From: CAZMNY01 sp964635375
Lineage (GTDB): Bacteria > Planctomycetota > Planctomycetia > Pirellulales > Pirellulaceae
Reading direction: 5' to 3'
Length of the DNA stretch: 64,000 nt
Assembly (NCBI GenBank): GCA_964635375.1
Contig: CAZWOU010000001.1
Span: forward strand, 82,440 to 146,439
Part shown: positions 27,504 through 35,344 of the stretch, piece by piece
How the letters are laid out: every line of letters begins with the position of its first letter
How positions within the stretch are numbered: position 1 is the stretch's first letter
Notes under the pieces: generated by a model
What the model was told of the DNA's origin: nothing
The model's database searches: none
What the model saw: the letters and a program-made list of their open reading frames with translations, nothing else
Program-made: the position numbers and the translations under genes

Positions 27504-28103
27504 CTAACCGTGTAGCCGTCTGCGAGATTGGTAGATGTCGTAGAGGGCGAACAGAGTTTCGCGGGCGTCGTGATGCCGAGCAAAACAGTCCGCGACATCT
27601 TGGCGAGTCACGATGCTCCAGTCATTGTCGAGCAGTCGGCCAACCACGGCCTCCAACACTGGCAATGCTGGCGTCAACTGCAGCAGCACAGGCAACTCGA
27701 GCTTTCGGTGGACCGTGGTCAGAAGAGTGACGCCACGGCGTTTGGCAAGCCTAGTCATCAGCCAGCGACGCCAGCGAGCCAGCTGCTCATAACCGTCAAC
27801 CACGACAAGTGTCCGCTCATCCCAGCCATCGGCAAAACCGCTCGCCGGCTTCCAGTGACAACCACTCTGCAGTTGAATCGACTCGACGCGCCAGCCCTCT
27901 TGTTCGAACCATCCCTTGAGCGCGTGGCACAAGGTCGATTTCCCCACGCCGTGAGGCCCCACGATGGACGCGGAACGCAGATGCTGAAGTCGGCCAGCCA
28001 ACTCGGCCAAAGTGCACTCGGTGTCGACAAAGAGAAAGGGAATCTCGCCCGGTTGCACAAATCGAGTGCTAAAGGGGTTTTCAACGACGTGCGGCTTGGG
28101 CAT
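27504..28103 (-). CDS. Small P-loop NTPase-like protein
   Basis: About 199 residues with a Walker A GPHGVGKSTLCHAL (near residue 50) and a Walker B-like TLVVVDGYEQLARW (near 100), followed by a RRWLMTRLAKRRGVTLLTTVH segment resembling a sensor strand. It has no transmembrane segment and no recognised partner domain, so it is a stand-alone AAA/KAP-like or AFG-like NTPase at most. Last of a three-gene minus-strand run: the preceding gene stops 14 bases before this ATG. An in-frame TTG at 28112 with an AAGGTGG 12 bases upstream is an alternative start. Function not inferable beyond NTP binding. Confidence 0.6.
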   Translation of the reverse strand: MPKPHVVENPFSTRFVQPGEIPFLFVDTECTLAELAGRLQHLRSASIVGPHGVGKSTLCHALKGWFEQEGWRVESIQLQSGCHWKPASGFADGWDERTLVVVDGYEQLARWRRWLMTRLAKRRGVTLLTTVHRKLELPVLLQLTPALPVLEAVVGRLLDNDWSIVTRQDVADCFARHHDARETLFALYDIYQSRRRLHG

Positions 28104-28117
28104 CCGATTCAAGAAAA

Positions 28118-28555
28118 CTATCCACCTTCTCTGAGAGCCCTGTCGACCAACTCGTGCTCATCCTCAACCTCATGAGCCGCGGCTAGCCGGCCCAGCTGAA
28201 AGGGAAAGTCAAAATGAAAATCCTTCCCGCTCCGCATGAATACTCGAACGCGAATCGCCCAACGGATCTTGAGGATCACACCCTCATAGCTGAGGGGCGA
28301 GCGAGGCAAGCGGGCCTCGAATCGTCGCAAGGCCAGCAATTCGGATTCGGCATCTTCGCCCTGCGTAATCCGTTCAAAGAAGTGCACGCCCAAGTTTTCA
28401 TCACCCTTGCCTTCAGTTCGCCAGAGCACGGAGACTTCGATCGCAGTCACAGGATCGGTCGGCGCAGCGTCGACTTGGCAAGCGAAACGAATCAGCTCGC
28501 CAGGCTCGAAACCCGCGTCGCCGCGGTCGGCGCGAATGCTGATCAACGGCTCCAT
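28118..28555 (-). CDS. Small beta-sandwich, arrestin-like protein
   Basis: 145 residues, cytosolic by appearance. The pattern FEPGELIRFACQVDA near residue 15, followed by IEVSVLWRTEGKGDENLGV, resembles the opening strands of arrestin-fold or SpoOM domains (a pGe-x-v turn, then alternating strands). This is a structural guess, not a family hit. The ATG at 28555 is preceded by GGAGGAG 6 bases upstream, inside the last codons of the preceding membrane-protein gene (13-base overlap), indicating coupled translation. The C terminus is acidic (HEVEDEHELVDRAL). No catalytic motif. Confidence 0.55.
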   Translation of the reverse strand: MEPLISIRADRGDAGFEPGELIRFACQVDAAPTDPVTAIEVSVLWRTEGKGDENLGVHFFERITQGEDAESELLALRRFEARLPRSPLSYEGVILKIRWAIRVRVFMRSGKDFHFDFPFQLGRLAAAHEVEDEHELVDRALREGG

Positions 28556-29616
28556 ATCGTCTCCTCCTCTTGCTTGGCGACCGGTTCCGTGACGTCCGGA
28601 GGAAAGACGATAATGGGAAAGCTGCGCTCCAAGGGCTGCCGCGAGACTGGATCCGAGCGGACAATCAACTTCCAATTCACCGCGTTGTGATCAGAGCAGA
28701 AGGTGTGCATCGCATCCGCTGGAATGGCCACGCGGCAGGTCTGCATGAAGGGCTGCCCCGGCTCGATCTTGACATCCCGTTCGCGGTGGAGCAGTTGCCG
28801 GTAGGTCGCATGAGTTTCCGAGCGAACGTCAGTCCCCTGTTGAAACGTCGCCTCCTCCTCACATACCAACCAGAGTTCAAGCGATCGAAAACGGAGCGCG
28901 CCCGCCTGAGAGTAGGCAGCCTCGTAGTCGCATCCTGGGCTAAATGGCACGTCGGAGACCTCCACCGACGTTGGACCGATCGAAGCCAGGGCCCAAAGCT
29001 GTCGGACGAAGAACTGAAACGCCCACGCACCAACGCCCAAGAAAGGGGCGCCGAAACCTAGAAGCAGCCAACCAGACCGGCCCGACTGAAGATAATTGAC
29101 GGCAACCACCAACGTCGACACAGCCGCAGCCAACCATGCCACGCAGAGCGCCGCACCGGCAAGCAATTTCCATACGGGCGTGTCCGATGGCGGCAAGCGA
29201 TATGGGAGAAGCACGCCAGGACTATTGATCATGTCCGGGTGATTTGGAACACTCGGACACTCGCTGCGCTGAGGCAACGCTTCGGCAAGCAGTTCCAAGT
29301 CGGCCGCGTGTTTCGCCAACGCCGAGCGTCGCTCGGGAGACGCATTGATCGTCAACAGCGAGCGAATCAGCCCGCCGCCGCCGATGACGGAAAACGTCAG
29401 CACAACGAGGATCACCGACCAATAGCCTTTTCCGACTTCAATTTGAGCAGGTCCATCGGCCACAAGTTGCCAAGTCAGGACGGCCGTCAGAGAGAGAACG
29501 CCAAGTAGGAAAAGCGTCGCGAAGAAAGCTGCCTCACCCAATCGGCCAACCCATCGCGCACCGGTCCGCCGGGCGCCTCGCTTCTTGCCACCATATAGCC
29601 AATGGGTTCGCGCCAC
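28543..29616 (-). CDS. Membrane protein with C-terminal arrestin-like region
   Basis: 357 residues, function unknown. Two hydrophobic segments near residues 30-55 and 65-90 form a hairpin, a cytosolic linker rich in Pro follows, and two more segments lie near 145-200. The C-terminal 150 residues are soluble and predicted mainly beta, with IEPGQPFMQTCRVAIPADAM and VNWKLIVRSDP. This recalls the last strands of arrestin-like domains and parallels the next gene. Start is a GTG at 29616 with AAGGA 11 bases upstream. First gene of the three-gene set 29616-27504. Confidence 0.58.
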   Translation of the reverse strand: MARTHWLYGGKKRGARRTGARWVGRLGEAAFFATLFLLGVLSLTAVLTWQLVADGPAQIEVGKGYWSVILVVLTFSVIGGGGLIRSLLTINASPERRSALAKHAADLELLAEALPQRSECPSVPNHPDMINSPGVLLPYRLPPSDTPVWKLLAGAALCVAWLAAAVSTLVVAVNYLQSGRSGWLLLGFGAPFLGVGAWAFQFFVRQLWALASIGPTSVEVSDVPFSPGCDYEAAYSQAGALRFRSLELWLVCEEEATFQQGTDVRSETHATYRQLLHRERDVKIEPGQPFMQTCRVAIPADAMHTFCSDHNAVNWKLIVRSDPVSRQPLERSFPIIVFPPDVTEPVAKQEEETIWSR

Positions 29617-29738
29617 GTCTTCCGATTTCCTTCTCTGGTCAAAACTTACTGGGTTGCGAGTTGTGCTTCTGATAACCTGTTCGTATCAAACTATGACTAT
29701 TGTGCCTAATACTCCCCGCCGGGGAAGAGTCACATTCT

Positions 29739-31079
29739 ATGAAAATACTGAGCATTTCTAGATTTGCAGGGGTCTCGCTGGCGCCGAGACGCCCGAAAAT
29801 CGCCCTAACCAACAAACCTTCCCAACTCACGGCAGGCGGCTTCCTCCTCTTGGCGGCCGCGGCGATAACGCCGACAACGAACGCGGGCGACTGGCCTCAA
29901 CTTCTAGGCCCCAATCGCAATGGTGTCGCACAAGGCGAGCAACTACTTGATTCGTGGCCCGACGGCGGGCCCACACGACTTTGGACCAAGCCGCTAGGAA
30001 CGGGCTATGCCGGCGTCGCAATCCAAGGCGATCGAGTCGTTTCGTTTCACCGAGTTGGCGGATCCGAACGCGTCGAGGCCTTCACGGTCGGCGGCGAATT
30101 GGCCTGGAAGCAAGATTTTTCCGCCAATTACCGAGGCGGCGCGAATCCCGATGATGGGCCTCGCTGCACTCCAGTGATCGACGGAGATCAAGTCCTTGCC
30201 TTCGGTGCGGCCGCAGATCTCTACTGCGTTTCCTTGGCGGACGGCGCAACGCGATGGATCCGAAACCTCTCCGAAGATTACTCGCTGCCCCAAAGCTATT
30301 TTGGCGTCGGCTCCTCGCCCATCGTGATCGGCGACCGCGTTTTGATCAATCTCGGCGCCCGCGGCGCCGGTCTGATCGCGCTTGACCGAAAGACAGGCGA
30401 AACCGTGTGGAAACAGACCGATGAAAACGCCAGCTACTCCTCCCCTATCGCTATTCAACTTAACAACAACACAAACGTCCTCTTTATTACGCGGTACAAC
30501 GCCGTTTGTGTTCAGCCGAAAGATGGAAAAGAGGTCTTTCGGTTCAAATTTGGCAAACGCGGCCCGACCGTCAACGCAGCCACTCCGCTGTTTCACGATG
30601 GCGTTCTGTTTCTCACCGCCAGTTATGGAATCGGAGCGCAAGCCCACCAGATAAAAGAGGGCGCCGTCGCTCAAGTTTGGGCCGATGACAGAACCTTGTC
30701 GTCCCAGTACGCCACGGCCGTTCTCAGCGATGGATACTTGTTCGGCTGCCATGGGCGTGAAGATATCGGGGTCGCTGCCTTTCGCTGCGTCGACGCGAGG
30801 ACAGGAGAAGTCAAATGGTCCCAGGATGATTTCGGAGTCGCCCACGTCATTCAGGCGGGCCCTCGCCTGCTGATCCAAACCACGGACGGACGGTTGGAAC
30901 TGGCCAAAGTCAACACGACTCGGTTTGAACGGATCGCCCACTCGCAAGTCGCCGAAGGCTCCACTCGAGCCGTCCCTGCGCTGGCCGACGGGCGACTCTT
31001 CATTCGTCAAAACAACGGCAAACAAGGCGCGCTGATCTGCCTGCAAGTTGGGAAGATAAACAGGCAACGAAAACGGTGA
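29739..31079 (+). CDS. PQQ-like beta-propeller protein, secreted
   Basis: 446 residues. An N-terminal basic stretch and hydrophobic segment (about 33-52, GGFLLLAAAAITPTTNAG) act as signal or anchor. The rest is a propeller of PQQ-type blades that begins DWPQLLGPNRNGVAQG, the standard planctomycete opening, with blade motifs such as GLIALDRKTGETVWKQ and RCVDARTGEVKWSQD. It is not shown to bind PQQ: no catalytic residues of the dehydrogenases are seen. Such proteins usually are extracytoplasmic scaffolds or BamB-like. ATG 29739 has GAAGAG 10 bases upstream. It converges with pcrA. Confidence 0.8.
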   Translation: MKILSISRFAGVSLAPRRPKIALTNKPSQLTAGGFLLLAAAAITPTTNAGDWPQLLGPNRNGVAQGEQLLDSWPDGGPTRLWTKPLGTGYAGVAIQGDRVVSFHRVGGSERVEAFTVGGELAWKQDFSANYRGGANPDDGPRCTPVIDGDQVLAFGAAADLYCVSLADGATRWIRNLSEDYSLPQSYFGVGSSPIVIGDRVLINLGARGAGLIALDRKTGETVWKQTDENASYSSPIAIQLNNNTNVLFITRYNAVCVQPKDGKEVFRFKFGKRGPTVNAATPLFHDGVLFLTASYGIGAQAHQIKEGAVAQVWADDRTLSSQYATAVLSDGYLFGCHGREDIGVAAFRCVDARTGEVKWSQDDFGVAHVIQAGPRLLIQTTDGRLELAKVNTTRFERIAHSQVAEGSTRAVPALADGRLFIRQNNGKQGALICLQVGKINRQRKR

Positions 31080-31103
31080 GATGACCGCCAACCCCGAACT
31101 CGC

Positions 31104-33503
31104 TCAAGGCGAACGTACGAGTTGCAAACGTACGTGGCGGAGGACAAATTGCCTTGTCTTCTTCTCTCCAAAGAAACGCACGACGACTTGAGTCTTTCGC
31201 CCTTCCCCGTCGGTGGCAACCACTGATCCCGCACCATACTTGGCGTGGTTGACGACAGCGCCCATTGGCAGTTCGTCAACATTCGATACGTAATCCTCAG
31301 GAGGAGGCTTCGGTTCGGAGCGAACCGGGTTCGCCTCTTCCGACACGGGTTCAGCAGACTCGTCATCCTTCGCAGATTCAGCGGCAGCGGACTGCTTGAG
31401 CATGTCCGCCGCTGTCATCACTCGAAAACCCTCGATCGCCGGTTCGCGAGTTGGCGAGGCGCCGCGATTGCTCGCCAATGAGGGTTCTCGTTCAAACGGC
31501 TGAAGCGATCGAGGCTGGATGATTTCCATTTCGCCGCGAGGCAACTCGCCTAGAAAGAAGCTGGGGACCGTGGGCAGGTTCGAGCCGCGTTTCATTCGGT
31601 AACCCGCAAGGCTCAATTGAAGTTCCTCTTTCGCTCGGGTGATCCCGACAAACAGCAAACGTCGTTCTTCCTCTAAGTCTTCGTGGTTCTCGCGGCTTCG
31701 ACGATGGGGAATCAGCTCCTCCTCCAAGGCAATAATGTAGACGCACGGGTACTCAAGTCCTTTGGCTGAATGCAGAGACATCAACGTTGCCGTTTCCGCA
31801 TTGCCGTCGATTCCGTCCGTGTCACTGACCAAGGCAACCTGCTCGAGATACGACTCCAACGATCCGTCCTCGGGGTGAATCGCGTCGTACTCGCGGGCCG
31901 AACTGATCAACTCGCGGGCATTGGCTAATCGCTCCGTTTGCTCGGTTTCGTCAGCCTGTTCGAGGTAAGTCTCATAGCCGCTCAGCGACAACACGCGATC
32001 CATGACGACTTCAACGGGCTCATTGACCGACTCGCGCAAGCGGTCGTAGAGAGCGACAAATCTGGCGACAGCCACGGCGGAGCGTTTTGCCAAGCCTTCA
32101 ATCAGCCCCGCCTCTCGGGCCGCGTCGAGTAAGGCAATTCCACGCTGTTGGGATCGCTCAACAATATGTTGCAGCGTCTTCTTCCCGATTCCCCGAGCGG
32201 GCGTGTTCACAATTCGCAAAAAGGCGGCGCCGTTGCGATCATTGTTGAGAAGATTGAGGTAGGCCAGAATATCCCGGACTTCGGCTCGCTTGTAGAACTC
32301 GGCGCCGTTGAGGATCCGATAAGCCACGCCGCGCTCCATCATCGCTCGCTCGATCACGCGGGAGATCGAATGAACGCGGTAGAAAATGGCAATCTGGCTC
32401 GGACGATAGCGGCCCGATTCAATGTCCTCCGCGATCCGATTGGCAATGTCCGTCGCCTCGTCAATATAACCGGGGTAAGTAATCAGGCGCACCGCCTGCC
32501 CCTCCTCCCGTTCCGCGATCAATCGCTTCGGCTTCCGCCGCTGATTGTGGGCGATCAAAGCGTCTGCGGCGCGAAGTATGTTGGGCGTGCTCCGGTAGTT
32601 CTGCTCAAGCCGCACCACGCCCGTACTCGGGTAGTCGTCCTCGAAATTCAAAATGTTGGAAATGCTCGCTCCCCGCCAACCATAAATCGACTGGTCCGGA
32701 TCTCCAGTCACCGCCAGATTCGGATAATCTTGGGACAACGCTCGGACAATGGCATATTGCGCTAAATTCGTGTCTTGATACTCGTCCACCATGATGTAGC
32801 GGAAACTTTGATCGAGCTTGCTTCGCAACTCGGCGCTGTCTCGCAATAACTCGGCAAAGTACATCAGGAGATCGTCGAAATCGACCGAGTTGGAGACCTG
32901 CAGCGACTCTTGGTAACGCGGATAGATGCGAGCCGCCAAACGCTCGGCGCCCGGCCTGGCCACCTCAGCGAATTGTTCCGGCGACATCAGATTGTTCTTC
33001 GCCATGCTGATCACGTTGGCGACCGACTTCGAATTGCTGACGCCCAACGTCTCTTCGTCATCCTCGTAAGAAATCAACTCGTTCAAGACTTTGGCGGAAT
33101 CCGCCGTGTCGAGGATCGAGAAGTTCTCGCTCAAGCCGACGAGCGACGCATGCTCGCGCAACATTCGCGCGCAGAACCGATGGAAAGTGCTGATCCAGAC
33201 GCGAGATCCCGGCGCCAGCGAAGCGACTCGGTGCTTCATCTCATCCGCGGCTTTGTTGGTGAACGTGAGCCCGAGGATCTGCCGAGGCGAGACGCCGTGG
33301 CAAAGCAGGTTCGCAATGCGGTGGGTGATCACGCGAGTCTTGCCGCTGCCAGGCCCAGCCAAGACCAACAACGGGCCTTCGATGTGCTCGACCGCCAACC
33401 GCTGAGCCGAATTCAAGGCGGACAAGTCGAGCCCGTTCTGAGGGCCGTCAAAGGGCGTGCCGCCCTCGTCGAATTCATCCGAACGTGAAGAAAAATCATC
33501 CAT
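31104..33503 (-). CDS. pcrA: UvrD/PcrA-type DNA helicase
   Basis: Superfamily 1A 3'-5' DNA helicase of nucleotide-excision and replication repair. Domain order is canonical: LNSAQRLAVEHIEGP (Q motif), Walker A AGPGSGKTRV, motif Ia LTFTNKAADEMK, DEYQDTN (motif II), GDPDQSIYGWRGA (III), RLEQNYRSTP (IV), TLMSLHSAKGLEY (V) and FVGITRAKEEL (VI). The C-terminal Tudor-like tail (VNHAKYGAGSVVATDGEG) is the RNA-polymerase-binding module of PcrA. ATG 33503 is used here; an in-frame GTG at 33575 would add 24 acidic residues and cannot be excluded. Acidic N terminus, possibly disordered. Divergent from the alpha-CTD-like gene. Confidence 0.93.
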   Translation of the reverse strand: MDDFSSRSDEFDEGGTPFDGPQNGLDLSALNSAQRLAVEHIEGPLLVLAGPGSGKTRVITHRIANLLCHGVSPRQILGLTFTNKAADEMKHRVASLAPGSRVWISTFHRFCARMLREHASLVGLSENFSILDTADSAKVLNELISYEDDEETLGVSNSKSVANVISMAKNNLMSPEQFAEVARPGAERLAARIYPRYQESLQVSNSVDFDDLLMYFAELLRDSAELRSKLDQSFRYIMVDEYQDTNLAQYAIVRALSQDYPNLAVTGDPDQSIYGWRGASISNILNFEDDYPSTGVVRLEQNYRSTPNILRAADALIAHNQRRKPKRLIAEREEGQAVRLITYPGYIDEATDIANRIAEDIESGRYRPSQIAIFYRVHSISRVIERAMMERGVAYRILNGAEFYKRAEVRDILAYLNLLNNDRNGAAFLRIVNTPARGIGKKTLQHIVERSQQRGIALLDAAREAGLIEGLAKRSAVAVARFVALYDRLRESVNEPVEVVMDRVLSLSGYETYLEQADETEQTERLANARELISSAREYDAIHPEDGSLESYLEQVALVSDTDGIDGNAETATLMSLHSAKGLEYPCVYIIALEEELIPHRRSRENHEDLEEERRLLFVGITRAKEELQLSLAGYRMKRGSNLPTVPSFFLGELPRGEMEIIQPRSLQPFEREPSLASNRGASPTREPAIEGFRVMTAADMLKQSAAAESAKDDESAEPVSEEANPVRSEPKPPPEDYVSNVDELPMGAVVNHAKYGAGSVVATDGEGRKTQVVVRFFGEKKTRQFVLRHVRLQLVRSP

Positions 33504-33732
33504 AGTGCCAGAATCATCGCCAAATGGGTCATCGCCGCAAACCAACGCCGCAAGCTCGAATCGCTGCTGCTTCACAACGCGTCCGGATCATTATAGCGCC
33601 CATCGCTGGCTTGTGGGCCCCGCTGACTTGTGGGGCCAACACGCCAGGGCAACAAGACGCACGGCGGCGCCGCCGCGAAGTCTCTGGGAACGCCGCGTGA
33701 CACGCGGCAAGAAGCGTGTCGTCCCCTCTGCT

Positions 33733-33804
33733 GACACACTCCTGGCACACCCAACAGACACACTCCTGGCACGCCCCAAAGACACCCCAAAGGCACAGCC
33801 AACA
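33733..33804. repeat. Three-copy 24-bp tandem repeat, intergenic
   Basis: Copies at 33733-33756, 33757-33780 and, more degenerate, 33781-33804. The first two share GACACACTCCTGGCAC exactly. It lies between pcrA and the alpha-CTD-like gene. It resembles neither a CRISPR repeat nor a coding repeat in a known protein. Confidence 0.75.
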
Positions 33805-33859
33805 GGCAACCTCAATCGCACCCGCTAGCAGCTAGCAATGAATCATTTTGGGAATTTGC

Positions 33860-33887
33860 TTGGAGGATCTTGCGATCTCGGTATACT
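33860..33887 (+). promoter_or_regulatory. Candidate sigma-70 promoter of the alpha-CTD-like gene
   Basis: TTGGAG at 33860-33865 and TATACT at 33882-33887 are separated by 16 bases and lie about 75 bases upstream of the start codon. The -10 box is one base from consensus (TATAAT), the -35 two bases. Position and orientation fit the downstream gene. Confidence 0.42.
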
Positions 33888-33962
33888 CACCCCTTCATTT
33901 TGCGGGCGGCAGGGTAGCCGCCCAAAGGTCCCGTTTGGAAGATTGTCATGGGAGGGATTCCA

Positions 33963-34232
33963 ATGGCCCGCACTCGTATTCCTTTGAGCAAGTCAGAAGA
34001 AGCCAACCGAAGTCTCGAAGAGCGATTGGAGATGAGCACAGCTGAGATCGGCTTGACCGTTCGCACGACGAACTGTCTTGAGGACCGCGGAATTTTCACG
34101 GTTCAGGACTTACTGAATTGCACGCCGAGCGACTTGCTAGGCATTTCAAATTTCGGCGAAAAGACGCTAGACGAAGTCTATCGTGCGCTGGAGAAGTGTG
34201 GATTTCTGCGCCACACCGCAGCGGCTGCCTAG
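33963..34232 (+). CDS. Stand-alone RNA polymerase alpha-CTD-like protein
   Basis: 89 residues, almost wholly the helix-hairpin-helix fold of the RNA polymerase alpha C-terminal domain. The family reading is direct: IGLTVRTTNCLEDRGI, then FTVQDLLNCTPSDLLGI and NFGEKTLDEVYRALEKCGF, corresponding to the alpha-CTD pattern in which NFGxKSLxE contacts DNA. There is no alpha-NTD, so it cannot dimerise with the polymerase core in the usual way; it may be a DNA- or factor-binding accessory. ATG 33963 has GGAGG 7 bases upstream; an ATG 15 bases earlier overlaps that site. It has its own candidate promoter and terminator. Confidence 0.82.
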   Translation: MARTRIPLSKSEEANRSLEERLEMSTAEIGLTVRTTNCLEDRGIFTVQDLLNCTPSDLLGISNFGEKTLDEVYRALEKCGFLRHTAAAA

Positions 34233-34270
34233 GACGGCTCAGCTGCTGTTGGCGACGCACAGAAACTTGG

Positions 34271-34303
34271 GGGCCCTGCCTAGCGGCTAGGGCCCTCTTT
34301 TTT
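34271..34303 (+). terminator. Rho-independent terminator after the alpha-CTD-like gene
   Basis: GGGCCCT (34271-34277) pairs with AGGGCCC (34289-34295), with an inner GCC/GGC pairing, and is followed by a T-run (34296-34303, CTTTTTT context). It lies 39 bases after the stop codon, on the plus strand, and overlaps the 3' end of the convergent LRR membrane gene. Confidence 0.88.
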
Positions 34304-35083
34304 GGCGGAGCCATTGCCCAAGCGAAGATCCGCTTCGTTCACTTGGCAATTGGGCAGGATTCTCGCCATCTCTGGCTTGCCGATTCGAGCGAGAACCTCA
34401 TCGTCCAGAGTCAACTCTCTGAGCCGCGGAAGCGGGCCGAGGCGCTGCAGGCCATGGGCGGTCACCAGGGTTCCGCTCAGGTCGAGGCGCCGCAACTGGG
34501 GCGTCTGAGCGAGCGTGGCCAGGTCATCATCCGTCGCCGCGGTGTCACGCAGCGAAACCGAGTGCAACTCCTGAAGGCTGGACAACAGCGTCAATGCTCG
34601 CCGATCGAAGCCAGCCTCGAATGAGACACCCTCGACAGTTCGAAACAAATCTTCGCCCAGCGCTAGAGCCAAGAACCCTTGAGATTGCCTCTCTGCGGGC
34701 AGAAATCGGCCTCGCTCGTCGAAGGCGCTATCATAGTGCGGCGTTCCGCCCATCTGCCGAATCTGGTCTGTCAGCTGATTCTGTCTCGCCAACCTATGTC
34801 GCTGCATCACGTACCAGCCCGTCGAGAGGCAGAGCAAGACCGCGGCGCCAACGAGCAAGTTACGCAGCAAACGCCGAACATCCAACGGGCGAGTCCAGTC
34901 GGCGTCTGCAGCGGCGGTGAGTCGGTCTGGTGGTGGAACGCCGGGCGAAACGTCCTCCTCGTCCAGCGGCGCAACGGACGCCTGCTCAAGCTCTTGTCGG
35001 TCTTCCAGTTGGTGACTTCTGCTCTCTTGAACGGGGCTCTCCTGTTGATCTTGCCCCTGTTGATCGTTTTGGCTGTCGTTCAT
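34280..35083 (-). CDS. Membrane-anchored leucine-rich-repeat protein
   Basis: 267 residues from ATG 35083 (an ATG at 35116 is in frame and cannot be excluded; neither has a good ribosome site). The N terminus is Gln/Glu-rich and disordered (about 1-75). One membrane segment follows (LLVGAAVLLCLSTGWYVM, about 82-99), then a short soluble region and LRR units near the C terminus, e.g. LHSVSLRDTAATDDDLATL, LRRLDLSGTLVTAHGLQRL and LRELTLDDEVL. Topology suggests the repeats are outside the membrane. Function unknown; it shares repeat type with the gene at 25297. Its end overlaps the terminator at 34271. Confidence 0.65.
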   Translation of the reverse strand: MNDSQNDQQGQDQQESPVQESRSHQLEDRQELEQASVAPLDEEDVSPGVPPPDRLTAAADADWTRPLDVRRLLRNLLVGAAVLLCLSTGWYVMQRHRLARQNQLTDQIRQMGGTPHYDSAFDERGRFLPAERQSQGFLALALGEDLFRTVEGVSFEAGFDRRALTLLSSLQELHSVSLRDTAATDDDLATLAQTPQLRRLDLSGTLVTAHGLQRLGPLPRLRELTLDDEVLARIGKPEMARILPNCQVNEADLRLGNGSAKKEGPSR

Positions 35084-35344
35084 GGCCAGCTGAGATTCTC
35101 GTGGAAGTTGACGCATCAGCGCGTGGGACGGCTATTGCATCGTAGGGCGGACGCCCAATCATTGCGACCTAGCCCGAAATGGGCAAGACACCCCAAACCT
35201 CCCCGTCGCCCCAATCTAAGCGGGAGCCGGCAAAATCAGACTAATCGTTACATTTTGCCTAACCGGGCTAGTGCGGGCAACCGACATAGAACATACGACC
35301 TATTGCGGGGTCAACGGGTGGAGTGTGCCCCGAAACGCGTCCCA

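Noticed and set aside
29994..31091. Minus-strand open frame of about 365 codons
   Set aside because: Opposite to the PQQ propeller gene, which has readable blades. No similarity in the antisense frame.
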